A stretch of DNA of 64,000 bases from an uncultured Psychroserpens sp. (GCF_947501425.1 NZ_CANMVN010000005.1:248001-312000), one strand, 5' to 3'; counted from the first letter of the stretch, positions 36,051 through 44,422 are shown. The notes: generated by a model from the letters alone, not told the origin. Numbers and translations are program-made.

Positions 36051-37052
36051 ATGAAACAAACGAAACCACAAAAATTAAGATTAGGACTCTTTGTCATTAT
36101 TGGTACTATAATATTCATTACAGCAGTTTACCTCATTGGACAACGGCAAAACATGTTTAATAAAACCTTTACCATAAGCTCTTATTTTCAGAATGTGAAC
36201 GGTTTACAACGTGGAAATAATGTACGCTATTCAGGAATTGATATTGGTACAGTTAAGGATATTGTAATGATCAATGATTCAACCATACAGGTGCATATGG
36301 ATATTCAGGAGAAGATTATAACGCATATCAAGAAAAATGCTATTGCTACCATTGGTTCTGACGGATTAGTTGGTAATATGATTGTAAATATCGTTCCTGG
36401 ACAAGGATCTGCAGCATTAATTAGTAATGGAGACATCATTGCATCCTATAGTAAAATTGGTGCAGATGATATATTAAGCACCTTAAGTGTAGGATCTGAA
36501 AATGCTGCCATACTAACTTCCGATTTACTTAAAATAACCACAGCAATGCTTGAGGGTAAAGGCACTGTAGGACTTTTACTTAATGATACCATCATGGCTC
36601 AGGATCTCAAACAATCTGTAAACAACCTTAAAATGGCAAGTAAAGGTGCAACTACTACTATTAATGAATTGAATGACATCATTTCCAATTTAAAAACAAA
36701 TGACAATACAGTTTTAGGCATGGTTTTAAACGATTCAATTTCTGGTCAGAAACTCAAAAATGTGGTTAATAATCTCGAAACATCAAGTAGTGAAATAGAA
36801 CATGTTTTAACTAATATCAATAGCGTAGTTGAGGATCTCAACTCAAGCGAAGGGGCTTACAATTATATTGTTAAGGATACAGCTTTAGTAAATAGCTTGA
36901 GATCTACGCTAAATAATATTAATGAAGGTACAGACAAGTTTAATCAAAATATGGAGGCCTTAAAACACAATTTCCTGTTTAGAGGATACTTCAAAAGATT
37001 AGAACGTCAGGCTAAAAAAGTTGAAAAAGAAAAAGAAAAAGAGACACCATGA
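36051..37052 (+). CDS. mlaD: MCE-domain (MlaD-like) lipid-binding protein
   Basis: 333 residues. N-terminal membrane anchor (LRLGLFVIIGTIIFITAVYLIG), then one MCE/MlaD domain (SSYFQNVNGLQRGNNVRYSG, IDIGTVKDIVM) to about residue 125. A long helical tail with several repeats of a NDT/NDSISGQKLKNVVNNL-type element follows. Such tails form tunnels or coiled coils that reach into the periplasm. It works with the permease and ATPase genes upstream. The next gene overlaps by 4 bp. Confidence 0.92.
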   Translation: MKQTKPQKLRLGLFVIIGTIIFITAVYLIGQRQNMFNKTFTISSYFQNVNGLQRGNNVRYSGIDIGTVKDIVMINDSTIQVHMDIQEKIITHIKKNAIATIGSDGLVGNMIVNIVPGQGSAALISNGDIIASYSKIGADDILSTLSVGSENAAILTSDLLKITTAMLEGKGTVGLLLNDTIMAQDLKQSVNNLKMASKGATTTINELNDIISNLKTNDNTVLGMVLNDSISGQKLKNVVNNLETSSSEIEHVLTNINSVVEDLNSSEGAYNYIVKDTALVNSLRSTLNNINEGTDKFNQNMEALKHNFLFRGYFKRLERQAKKVEKEKEKETP

Positions 37053-37537
37053 AAATAGAACATTTAGAAGAACGCGTCATTGACTACAAAAACTCAATTA
37101 AGACCGTTGTTGATAAGAAAACACTCTGGGAGACCAAAACCAAAGCCCTTATCAGTAAGACATTAAAAACCATTTGTAATACCTATGATATTGGATGGAA
37201 AGTACAAGAGTTGAAATGGATAGGTACTAATGAAGCGGTTAACATTACTTTTGATTCATTTCCAAAGGAATTAATAGATTGCACTAATCAAATTCCGGCA
37301 TATCAATTTATAGTTGGTGGCGCATTGGTGTTTTCCCAATCCTACAGTGGAGATGTACATACCTTCATATTATTTCCTTATATGGAACAAGTCCCTTTAG
37401 ACAACAGTAGCATTGAGTTGGAGACCTATGATCCAAAAATGATTTCTGAAAAGCTCATTATTGAAAAAGTCGATGAGTTTTTAAAAGAAATGATCAAATG
37501 GGAAGTCCCAACTACCAAAAACAAATTAGGTTATTGA
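37049..37537 (+). CDS. conserved-looking protein of unknown function, end of the mla operon
   Basis: 162 residues, no signal peptide or membrane helix. The N-terminus is helical (MKIEHLEERVIDYKNSIKTV), followed by alternating strands (KVQELKWIGTNEAVNITFDS, FIVGGALVFSQSYSGDVHTF). Overlapping the MCE gene by 4 bp and ending in a 7-bp overlap with the convergent DUF6544-like gene, it is clearly part of the same transcription unit. I do not recognise the family; a cytoplasmic accessory to the MCE system is only a guess from position. Confidence 0.6.
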   Translation: MKIEHLEERVIDYKNSIKTVVDKKTLWETKTKALISKTLKTICNTYDIGWKVQELKWIGTNEAVNITFDSFPKELIDCTNQIPAYQFIVGGALVFSQSYSGDVHTFILFPYMEQVPLDNSSIELETYDPKMISEKLIIEKVDEFLKEMIKWEVPTTKNKLGY

Positions 37538-38631
37538 TAGATTTGTTTTGTATTATACTCTAAAACAGTGACTTCTAGATCAAGCCAATGAAAATCGCCT
37601 TCTTGTAATTGCCAAACTACTTTGCTTTTATTTGGTACTGAAATACCATTAAATGATGCATGTGAAAGCATGTGTATCGTCCACTTTTCTAATGTAGCAT
37701 CATTACTACCTCCAAAATATCGCATAGCTGAAAAGGACTGAATATCCCCTTCAGGAGAAAAAGTAAATACTCCCGAAACAGATTCTTCTTTGAGATCAAA
37801 GGTAGCTCTGGCAGAGACCTCATCAATAGCTTCCCAGGTAATATAAGGTTCAAGTGCGGCTGAAGGATTCCAACAAATCTCACTCAGGTAACGAGTCATG
37901 GCTCCTGAGTTAATCTTAGGAGTCTTTCTTTGATTTACCATAGGAATGAATCCTGCGAGTTTTATAAGCATCTCTCCTTCTCCACCTAATAGTTTATCGC
38001 AACCTTGCATTTGTACTAATGATGTCAAATTTACTTTCGTTTTCCATATAAATGAAGCTTTAGAAACATCAAAATATTGTACAGCCTTAAATGGCATCCA
38101 CTGACTTTCAGGTTTAGTTCTCATAGTTCCTTTTTGTTTCAAACGTACTGTAGAAACCCTTTCCTGGCCAATCACTCCAGAGTGTTTTAACCAACGTTGA
38201 ACAGGAACAGGTAGATGTCTGATATTACTATCGTTGATAACTGTTATACTAGATGTTTTTGCGTGGGCGAATAGAGTTTTAGCAGCAAGATCAGCGTTCT
38301 GGTTAAAACGATAAGTACTGTAACTTATGATTACAGCTATTAAAATAATAATATTTAGAAGTGTACCATATTTAGCATCTTTCCAAGTAATAACAATTAG
38401 AATCTGAGATAGTATAATGGCAAGAAATCCAATATAAAACCAATGTTTATGCGTAATATATTGTATCGCAGATACAATAAACATAATAAAAACAATAAGC
38501 CATAAAGCTCCTGCAGGTTTCGAAATACCTAATAATTGTTGATTGACATCAGTGGCATAAAACGCTCTGATAAAACCTGTAAGATGAATTAGACCATGAA
38601 TACCAAGTAGTATTGCAAAGACATACTTCAT
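37531..38631 (-). CDS. membrane protein with C-terminal DUF6544/DUF6920-like domain
   Basis: 366 residues. Four membrane helices fill the first ~115 residues (MKYVFAILLGIHGLIHLTGF onward). A soluble beta-rich domain follows, with HLPVPVQRWLKHSGVIG, RLKQKGTMR and AVQYFDV. That part resembles a domain of unknown function seen in many Bacteroidota membrane proteins. Its FNR-like promoter lies ~130 bp upstream, leaving room for a leader with a 24-codon ORF. Its function is not known. Confidence 0.65.
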   Translation of the reverse strand: MKYVFAILLGIHGLIHLTGFIRAFYATDVNQQLLGISKPAGALWLIVFIMFIVSAIQYITHKHWFYIGFLAIILSQILIVITWKDAKYGTLLNIIILIAVIISYSTYRFNQNADLAAKTLFAHAKTSSITVINDSNIRHLPVPVQRWLKHSGVIGQERVSTVRLKQKGTMRTKPESQWMPFKAVQYFDVSKASFIWKTKVNLTSLVQMQGCDKLLGGEGEMLIKLAGFIPMVNQRKTPKINSGAMTRYLSEICWNPSAALEPYITWEAIDEVSARATFDLKEESVSGVFTFSPEGDIQSFSAMRYFGGSNDATLEKWTIHMLSHASFNGISVPNKSKVVWQLQEGDFHWLDLEVTVLEYNTKQIYQ

Positions 38632-38666
38632 ATAATATGTGTTTTAAATTTTAATGACTTTACAAG

Positions 38667-38741
38667 CTAAACAAATAGAATTGTGGATAGTATCAGCATT
38701 AAAACCGTAAACAGCAGTTTTAATTTTAATCGAATTTTCAT
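38667..38741 (-). CDS. possible 24-residue hydrophobic leader peptide
   Basis: ATG at 38741 reads MKIRLKLKL then LFTVLMLILSTILFV to a TAG at 38667. A basic start and one hydrophobic helix fit a small membrane peptide. It starts about 20 nt after the predicted transcription start of the FNR-like promoter at 38764-38806 and ends 35 nt before the next gene. No ribosome-binding site is evident, but these are rare in this phylum. Confidence 0.4.
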   Translation of the reverse strand: MKIRLKLKLLFTVLMLILSTILFV

Positions 38742-38763
38742 AATAGCACATTATTGATTAACA

Positions 38764-38806
38764 CTAATATATCCATTGACTCAAACGTTTGAAATGATAT
38801 TGGTCA
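38764..38806 (-). promoter_or_regulatory. FNR-like site, promoter of 24-codon ORF and DUF6544-like gene
   Basis: On the minus strand TGACCAATATCA (38795-38806), 23 nt, then TATATTAG (38764-38771). The palindrome is the same 12-mer as that of ldhA. Confidence 0.8.
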
Positions 38807-38851
38807 GTTTAGATCCGATTAAAAAAAGTAAAAGAAATTTCTCTATATAAA

Positions 38852-38892
38852 AAAGCTTGAATATCAAATTCGAAAATTGAGATTCAAGCTTT
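38852..38892 (-). terminator. terminator after the ytfJ-like gene
   Basis: AAAGCTTGAAT...ATTCAAGCTTT hairpin; in the minus direction it ends in a TTTTTTATA tail. Confidence 0.75.
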
Positions 38893-38907
38893 ACATTAAA
38901 CCTCTTA

Positions 38908-39279
38908 CTAGTTGACTGCTTCTGGCTGTTGAGATTTGTTCTTAGCCAGTTTTTCAATCAAATCAGGTACTTTTTCAAATACTGATGCTAAACCACCAGA
39001 TTTTCCTGCTTTAATAAAAGAAATTTCATCGTCTTTACTCACTAAAAAACCGATAGGTTCAATACCTACACCTGCTCCTGCTCCCATGCCTTCGCCTCGT
39101 TTCCCTTTTGCTTCAGTACCTTCGCCTCCACCAGAGCCAAATCCCATTCCAACTTTAATTACAGGAACACACTTAAAGTTTCCTAATTCAAATTGGTCTC
39201 CAACTACAGTTTCTGTTTTGGCTTCAGACTTTATAAAGTCTGTTATTTTTCCTAATAATTCTTCAAAATGTAATTCCAT
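38908..39279 (-). CDS. GerW/YtfJ family protein
   Basis: 123 residues with the YtfJ layout: a helical start (FEELLGKITDFIKSEAKTETVVGD), the core GNFKCVPVIKVGMGFGSGGG, a Gly/Lys-rich loop, then GAGAGVGIEPIGFLVSKDDEISFI. YtfJ/GerW is best known from Bacillus spore germination but occurs widely in non-sporulating bacteria, with no known biochemical role. The upstream gene resembles the ytfI (DUF2953) partner. Both lie under one FNR-like promoter. Confidence 0.85.
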   Translation of the reverse strand: MELHFEELLGKITDFIKSEAKTETVVGDQFELGNFKCVPVIKVGMGFGSGGGEGTEAKGKRGEGMGAGAGVGIEPIGFLVSKDDEISFIKAGKSGGLASVFEKVPDLIEKLAKNKSQQPEAVN

Positions 39280-39290
39280 GATATACTGTT

Positions 39291-39794
39291 TTAAATGTTA
39301 ATAAATGATCTAATAATGCGTATTGGTCTATTCTGTATAGAGAGCAATACCTTGTTTCGTCCTTCAAAATTGACATTAAGGGCACTTCTACTATAGAAAT
39401 TTAAAAAAGCAAAAACTGGATACAGTTTAGCATTTGCAATACAGTTTCCTGTATCGATATCTAATTGAAAATCCACAACTTCAAATGATTTTAATACTCT
39501 CACTACCTTTTTTACTGGAATTGATTTACGTGTGCTTTTTTTAACTGCTTTTGTAGACTTATCTGACTTATCTCCAGACCTGAGCTTTAGCGGATACAAG
39601 AAAAAATCAAAACGAAACGCTCTTAAACGAATTTTAATAATCTCATGCTCATCAGCTTCAATACTTGCTTTGGCTAATCCTTTTACTTTGATGTAGTACT
39701 GATGTGTTGATGTATCAATAACCAAAGTAACTGGCACAAATAATACGTACACAATTAATAGTAAAAGCAATATTGAAAGTATATAAAGTAACAT
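39291..39794 (-). CDS. DUF2953-like (YtfI-like) membrane-anchored protein
   Basis: 167 residues from ATG 39794 (MLLYILSILLLLLIVYVLF). An in-frame start at 39827 would lie upstream of the -7 box (39811-39818) and is rejected. After the anchor come beta strands (QYYIKVKGLAKASIEAD, IIKIRLRAFRFDFFLYPL), a Lys-rich stretch and a further strand-rich part. This order fits DUF2953 of Bacillus YtfI, which neighbours ytfJ there as here. The gene ends 11 bp before the YtfJ-like start. Confidence 0.65.
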   Translation of the reverse strand: MLLYILSILLLLLIVYVLFVPVTLVIDTSTHQYYIKVKGLAKASIEADEHEIIKIRLRAFRFDFFLYPLKLRSGDKSDKSTKAVKKSTRKSIPVKKVVRVLKSFEVVDFQLDIDTGNCIANAKLYPVFAFLNFYSRSALNVNFEGRNKVLLSIQNRPIRIIRSFINI

Positions 39795-39810
39795 CGTCTT
39801 ACTTTTGATA

Positions 39811-39853
39811 CAAAGTACGACCAACAATCAATCTAATACAATGATATTCATCA
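39811..39853 (-). promoter_or_regulatory. FNR-like site, promoter of ytfI-ytfJ-like pair
   Basis: TGATGAATATCA (minus strand, 39842-39853), 23 nt, then GTACTTTG (39811-39818). The TTTG half is exact and the TA half is GT. Confidence 0.65.
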
Positions 39854-39933
39854 ACTTAGACTACAACTTACAATCATTCAACAATCAATTTAGAAGTTGT
39901 GATGTTTTTATTAATTCTCCAAAAAAGTAGTTT

Positions 39934-40698
39934 TTAATTTTTAAGCTCTTTTTTTAAAATATTTTTAAATCGAGTAGCGCTGATGTAATGATCTTCAAGG
40001 AGTTTACCGTTGTGTAGCAAATTGAAAACTCCAAAACCTGATGGTGCACGCTTTGCATCTTTAACAGTTTCTATTTTGGTCACTTTCAGATCGATACCAA
40101 AATCCATAGCTGTATTTAAAAGGTCAAATGCCGATTTCTCATGCCATGGACATTGGTCAGCGTAGACTAAATTCCAACCTTGATACTGTTTTTGCTGTTT
40201 GGTCCAATCTATTAGTTTTGGATCTTCTGCGTCAGTATTCCATTTTTTAGATAATAATTCAAAACGACCTCTTTGGTCAACTTGTATAAATCCAAGGTTT
40301 TCAAAAATATCTTTTTTGGTAATCCAGGAGCCATTACTTGTCATTACACACAAACCTGACATCCCAATTCGTTTTGCTTCCTGTTCAGCATCATTGATTA
40401 ACATAGCACCATATCCATTATGTCTGTCTTTTTTTGAATACACATACAAGCAATGAATAAACATAAAATCGTTATCATCAACAGGTCTCCAGACTTTTGA
40501 AACTGGAACATACTCAATAAACCCTATCATTTTACCAGTTTCGTTTTTAAGAATTTTTATTTTAAGTCCGTCCTTAAATCGCTTTTCAAACCAGCGTCGT
40601 TTGCTTTCATAACCTGGTTTCTTGATATCCTTGATACAGAAAAGAGTTTCGGTCTCCACATTTTCTGGCGTGACTTCTACAATACTTAATGTGTCCAT
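39934..40698 (-). CDS. GNAT acetyltransferase with C-terminal YoaP-like domain
   Basis: 254 residues. Residues 1-~150 are a GNAT fold with the acetyl-CoA loop in VYSKKDRHNGYGAMLINDAEQEA. The C-terminal part (from ~175) matches the YoaP-like domain: NLVYADQCPWHEKSAFDLL, then KVTKIETVKDAKRAPSGFG. The target of acetylation is unknown. It is the last gene of a minus-strand unit led by the membrane flavodoxin-like gene, 12 bp after the small membrane protein gene. Confidence 0.82.
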   Translation of the reverse strand: MDTLSIVEVTPENVETETLFCIKDIKKPGYESKRRWFEKRFKDGLKIKILKNETGKMIGFIEYVPVSKVWRPVDDNDFMFIHCLYVYSKKDRHNGYGAMLINDAEQEAKRIGMSGLCVMTSNGSWITKKDIFENLGFIQVDQRGRFELLSKKWNTDAEDPKLIDWTKQQKQYQGWNLVYADQCPWHEKSAFDLLNTAMDFGIDLKVTKIETVKDAKRAPSGFGVFNLLHNGKLLEDHYISATRFKNILKKELKN

Positions 40699-40710
40699 AA
40701 TGCAAATCTT

Positions 40711-41079
40711 TTAATTGTGCTTTCTTATATACCAACTTAAAACAAATAGCGAGCCCAGAACAGGAATTAGTGCAGTTAACACAAAGGTAGACCACCAAAA
40801 ATTCGGACCACTAAAATTAAAGAAGTAGACCAATCCTATTCCGTAGATTACAATAAGTATACCTCCAAGCATTTCACGTTTCCATGCTATAAAAATGAGC
40901 ATAATTAAAACAAACCATGGTAGGGCATTCGGACTATTTTTAAATATTGCCATAAGATTGCCTCCGTAGTCCAGAGAACCAGACAGCAGTGAAAATGCCA
41001 GCAAAACACCAGCAATCAATAGTAAACTATAGCGTGCTGTATATCTCAAAAGGTTTGTTGTTTTATTATAAGCACTCAT
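40711..41079 (-). CDS. small four-helix membrane protein
   Basis: 122 residues with four predicted membrane helices (YSLLLIAGVLLAFSLLSG; ALPWFVLIMLIFIAWK; GGILIVIYGIGLVYFF; FVLTALIPVLGSLFVLSWYI). No motif identifies a function. It lies between the PNPOx-like and GNAT genes on the same strand and should share the promoter at 42139-42181. Proteins of this shape are common in Bacteroidota stress clusters, but I cannot name a role. Confidence 0.65.
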   Translation of the reverse strand: MSAYNKTTNLLRYTARYSLLLIAGVLLAFSLLSGSLDYGGNLMAIFKNSPNALPWFVLIMLIFIAWKREMLGGILIVIYGIGLVYFFNFSGPNFWWSTFVLTALIPVLGSLFVLSWYIRKHN

Positions 41080-41120
41080 GACTTCTTTTTATAATTTTCA
41101 TAAATTGTATGAGAGCCTAA

Positions 41121-41588
41121 TCAAATCGTACTTTCATGTCGTCTCATTTTGCCAGTAATTTCTTCAATCTTTATTAAAAAAATAATTGGAAAATCATCTT
41201 TGAAAATTTTACTGGAAAACTGACTAATAAAATCTAATTTCCGATGTTCTTTTCTAATGATTAAATCTTTCACACCCAAAGAGAAATCATGCAGATGAGC
41301 TTTAGCATTACTTCCCTCTAACTCTTCATATTGACCATGAATTAATACAGAATCCCAAACATTGACAGAATCTATTTCTGATACTTCCATACAAACAGAA
41401 GGTTTTTTTCTCATGGCTTTTACTTTATGACCTTCGGCTGAATAGCCAATTATAGCATTTATTTTTTCATCGAAAAAGTATGTTACAGGAACTACAAACG
41501 GTTTATTCATATAAGTATATGCCAGATGTCCTATATAATTATTGGTGAGTATATGTATGCATTCTTTATGTTTCAGAGTTCTAATCAT
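41121..41588 (-). CDS. pyridoxamine 5'-phosphate oxidase-like flavin-binding protein
   Basis: 155 residues of the split beta-barrel FMN-binding fold. It begins with a helix and strand pair (ECIHILTNNYIGHLAYTYMNKPFVVPVTY), followed by FFDEKINAIIGYSAEGHKVKAMRKKPSVCMEV and WDSVLIHGQYEELEG. This is the NimA/PNPOx-like subgroup, which binds FMN, heme or F420-like cofactors. Similar proteins occur in other hypoxia regulons. Located 16 bp downstream of the membrane flavodoxin-like gene, so likely cotranscribed with it. Confidence 0.85.
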   Translation of the reverse strand: MIRTLKHKECIHILTNNYIGHLAYTYMNKPFVVPVTYFFDEKINAIIGYSAEGHKVKAMRKKPSVCMEVSEIDSVNVWDSVLIHGQYEELEGSNAKAHLHDFSLGVKDLIIRKEHRKLDFISQFSSKIFKDDFPIIFLIKIEEITGKMRRHESTI

Positions 41589-41604
41589 GACAATAAAAAT
41601 TTGT

Positions 41605-42114
41605 TTATTTTTTTAGTAGTATTTCCAGTTTATTAATGGCTTTTGTTGCCATAAGTGATACATTTTCAGGTTTTGATTCTCCAGTAATGGCATCAATCTC
41701 ATCCATTTTATAGGTGCCCTCACCAGAGGTGGTTATTACAACCATGTTATCGATATCTGATTTGTTTTTCTCTATAAACGTTTTGACTTCAATTGGAGGT
41801 TTCCAATTTTCCCAAGTATGAACAAGTAATACAGCATTATATAACTCGGAATCAATAGTTTCTAATGCGGAAACATCCACTACATTAATAAATATGGAAT
41901 CATTTTCAAAATGTTCTACAACATGCTTGGTGACACTATCTTTAAATTCACTGCCTTGAGTGGCGATGAGAAGCTTTTGATTGTAATGTTTAGAGTTCAC
42001 CTGAAAAGCATCTGCTTGGTCCATAGAAAAGGTATACTGATACCAAATGGCAAATACAACCAATGCTCCCAGAACAATGAGTAGCATAGCGACTATTTGT
42101 TTTTTTCTTGACAT
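41605..42114 (-). CDS. membrane-anchored flavodoxin-like protein
   Basis: 169 residues from ATG 42114 (MSRKKQIVAMLLIVLGALVVFAIWY), which lies ~20 nt after the predicted transcription start. One N-terminal helix anchors a periplasm-facing or cytoplasmic domain. That domain has a flavodoxin-like order: KLLIATQGSEFKDSVTKHV, AVLLVHTWENWKPPIEVKTF, MVVITTSGEGTY. The phosphate loop is ATQGSEF instead of the usual T-x-T-G-x-T, so FMN binding is uncertain. First gene of the four-gene unit under the site at 42170. Confidence 0.65.
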   Translation of the reverse strand: MSRKKQIVAMLLIVLGALVVFAIWYQYTFSMDQADAFQVNSKHYNQKLLIATQGSEFKDSVTKHVVEHFENDSIFINVVDVSALETIDSELYNAVLLVHTWENWKPPIEVKTFIEKNKSDIDNMVVITTSGEGTYKMDEIDAITGESKPENVSLMATKAINKLEILLKK

Positions 42115-42138
42115 ATCACACATATATTTATTGTCTTG

Positions 42139-42181
42139 TCAAGATAATTAATACCTGATTTTTTTACTATGATATAAATCA
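42139..42181 (-). promoter_or_regulatory. FNR-like site, promoter of flavodoxin-PNPOx-GNAT operon
   Basis: TGATTTATATCA (minus, 42170-42181), 23 nt, then TATCTTGA (42139-42146). Confidence 0.75.
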
Positions 42182-42192
42182 GTTATAACATA

Positions 42193-43410
42193 TTATGCGC
42201 AAATCAATTCTAAAAATGTGATCTCAGGTCTCATACCTAAACGTCCAGGAAATCCTAACCAGCCGATACCTCTGTTGACATAGAGATATTGTTCACCTTC
42301 GTTATAGAGACCAGCCCAATATTTGTAGTTGTATTGTATTGGGCTCCACTGAAAACTTTTTCGCTCAAAACCAGCTTGCATACCATGTGTATGACCAGAA
42401 AATGTGAGATCAATATTTGTTTGATTAAGTACTTCCTCAGACCAATGGGTAGGATCATGTGATAGTAAGATTTTAAATGATGAGTCTTCAACCGTCTTTA
42501 GAGCTTCCTGCAAATCTCCATACTGTTTAAAAGGTGGTTTTCCCCAATTCTCAACACCAATTAAAGTTATGTTATCATTGTCATGAGTTAGTACCTCTGA
42601 GCTGTTTAATAAAAGCTTAAAATCTATGTGTTTAAAAAATTGTTTGATCTGATTAAAATTGTCTTGCTTTTCATCATCAGTCATCCATTCACTATAATCT
42701 CCATAATCATGGTTTCCTAAAATTGCATACTTTCCATAGTTTGCTTTTAATTGTTTGAACACATTATGCCAACCTCGTAATTCCCAGGCATAGTTATTTA
42801 CCAAATCGCCTGTAATAAAAATATAATCAGGAGCTAAACTGTTAATCTTTTCTACCACTGGCGCAAGCACATGATATCTGTAATTAAAACTTCCCAAATG
42901 AATATCTGACAATTGAACAACCTTCAAGCCATTAAACGTTTTTGGCAAATTCTTGAACCTTACTTTACGATGATACACTTTAAAGCGATAAGCTGATTTA
43001 AAAATACCGTATACAATAAAGAAAAAAGGAATAAATCCAGACAGCAAACCAACCAAAGGAACAATGATCAACGATTGGGTTTCTGAGAACATATAATTTA
43101 AAAAGTATAAGATTGAGATAATAATCACAAATAGTAATTTTGGAACAAAAGAAGACACTGTGAGTCCATAGAGTGAGGATATCAGAATATGCTTTCGTCT
43201 TGGGTCCATACTGTCCAATCTTATTTTTAATAGAATGATAGCAGTAACCAGACCAAATGTAAATAGCCAAAACAGTGTGTGAATTGCTATTTTCAGAACT
43301 GAAGAGCTTATAAACTGCGTTATAGATTGCAGCCAATAAAATGCTAAAATATCCAGAACAATAATAGCAACACACAACATAAGAATGGTGAAAAACGAAT
43401 AACTCCTCAT
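42193..43410 (-). CDS. membrane-bound metallophosphoesterase
   Basis: 405 residues: about four membrane helices up to residue ~150, then a calcineurin-like domain. Metal ligands: QLSDIHLGSFN, ITGDLVNN, LGNHDYGDY, LLSHDP and FSGHTHGMQ. The group includes YaeI, a phosphodiesterase active on membrane lipids such as UDP-diacylglucosamine. It overlaps the CDP-alcohol phosphatidyltransferase gene by 4 bp, which hints at a role in lipid head-group metabolism. Third gene of the operon starting at 44403. Confidence 0.9.
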   Translation of the reverse strand: MRSYSFFTILMLCVAIIVLDILAFYWLQSITQFISSSVLKIAIHTLFWLFTFGLVTAIILLKIRLDSMDPRRKHILISSLYGLTVSSFVPKLLFVIIISILYFLNYMFSETQSLIIVPLVGLLSGFIPFFFIVYGIFKSAYRFKVYHRKVRFKNLPKTFNGLKVVQLSDIHLGSFNYRYHVLAPVVEKINSLAPDYIFITGDLVNNYAWELRGWHNVFKQLKANYGKYAILGNHDYGDYSEWMTDDEKQDNFNQIKQFFKHIDFKLLLNSSEVLTHDNDNITLIGVENWGKPPFKQYGDLQEALKTVEDSSFKILLSHDPTHWSEEVLNQTNIDLTFSGHTHGMQAGFERKSFQWSPIQYNYKYWAGLYNEGEQYLYVNRGIGWLGFPGRLGMRPEITFLELICA

Positions 43411-44000
43411 GGCTTTCCTTCTTTTAAACGTCTTTTATCCTTGTAAGCCCAGTAAATGCCCTTAACATCTGAAGCCCAATTAGGATACATAAATATAAGG
43501 GTAATCTCTTCAAAGGTCTCTAGTAGACCAATCACAATCATGATATAGAAAAGCGTAAGGTCTGGTTCAAAAAATAAAGCATGAAGAATAAATACACTTT
43601 GCATGATGGCAGATAGCTTTGCAAGATAGGTATGGAATGCTGTAGCCTTTCCGTATTTAAAATACGCAATCAGCATTTGAACAATGTAAGGTACAAAAGC
43701 AATGAGGATGATGACATGATTGGTCTTTATAAATTCGGTTTCAAAATAAAAGAGTCCGATCAATCCAACAATTAAGGTAATCTGATCTCCAAAAGAATCT
43801 AGTTGAGATCCTCTCGGACTAGTAATTTTGAGTTTTCTGGCAAGAAACCCATCAATAGCATCTGTAGAATAACTAACCAATAGAAAAGACGCAAAAAACA
43901 GTTGTAGGTCAAACCATATCAAACCCAATAAAAAAGGCGCTGCAGCAATGCGATAAAATGAAAACCAATCGGCAATATTATAATTTTTAAAGGTGAGCAT
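43407..44000 (-). CDS. CDP-alcohol phosphatidyltransferase
   Basis: 197 residues with about five membrane helices. The catalytic signature is complete: DAIDGFLARKLKI...PRGSQLDSFGDQ, that is D-x2-DG-x2-AR-x8-G-x3-D-x3-D. These enzymes transfer a phosphatidyl group from CDP-diacylglycerol to an alcohol such as glycerol phosphate, serine or inositol. The acceptor is unknown. Second gene of the operon led by the ArsC-like gene; followed by the phosphoesterase. Confidence 0.9.
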   Translation of the reverse strand: MLTFKNYNIADWFSFYRIAAAPFLLGLIWFDLQLFFASFLLVSYSTDAIDGFLARKLKITSPRGSQLDSFGDQITLIVGLIGLFYFETEFIKTNHVIILIAFVPYIVQMLIAYFKYGKATAFHTYLAKLSAIMQSVFILHALFFEPDLTLFYIMIVIGLLETFEEITLIFMYPNWASDVKGIYWAYKDKRRLKEGKP

Positions 44001-44037
44001 ATCATCGTATTACAACGTTAAAATCAAGACTAAAATC

Positions 44038-44403
44038 TTATATTTTGATAATATCTGTTGGTGTTTCCACTAAAATAGCAATATCCCCTCGCAAGGCAAT
44101 GGGCTGTTTCATAATTTCGGGATGGTTCCGAATCATTTTAATCCAGTCATTTTCAGAAAAATCATGATGTTCAAATTGTCTTGTATATTCGGGATGTTCC
44201 TGATTAATAAAATCTTCAACTTTAATATTTAAACGATTGGCTAGTTCTACTATTTGAGTTCCTGTTAATTTTGTTTTTAAAATATCAATCTCTTGCACTG
44301 GCAAACCTTCAGCTTTTGCATAGGCTAAAGTTTGCTTAGCTCTTACAGAATTTGAGCTATAAAATAAGGTGATTTGACGTTTAGAAGTGGCAATTTCTCC
44401 CAT
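44038..44403 (-). CDS. ArsC/Spx-like protein lacking the catalytic cysteine
   Basis: 121 residues with the ArsC/Spx thioredoxin fold. It begins ITLFYSSNSVRAKQTLAYA where true arsenate reductases have NPxCSKSR, and ends with the family QPIALRGDIAILVETP. The catalytic Cys is replaced (SNSV), and the protein has no cysteine at all. It therefore should not reduce arsenate; a protein-binding role like that of Spx is more likely. First gene of a minus-strand operon, transcribed from the left arm of the shared palindrome at 44454. Confidence 0.8.
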   Translation of the reverse strand: MGEIATSKRQITLFYSSNSVRAKQTLAYAKAEGLPVQEIDILKTKLTGTQIVELANRLNIKVEDFINQEHPEYTRQFEHHDFSENDWIKMIRNHPEIMKQPIALRGDIAILVETPTDIIKI

Positions 44404-44422
44404 GATTATAGATTTTATTCAT

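Noticed and set aside
39795-39827. Longer N-terminus for the YtfI-like gene
   Set aside because: It would start upstream of the predicted transcription start; ATG 39794 begins a clean membrane anchor.
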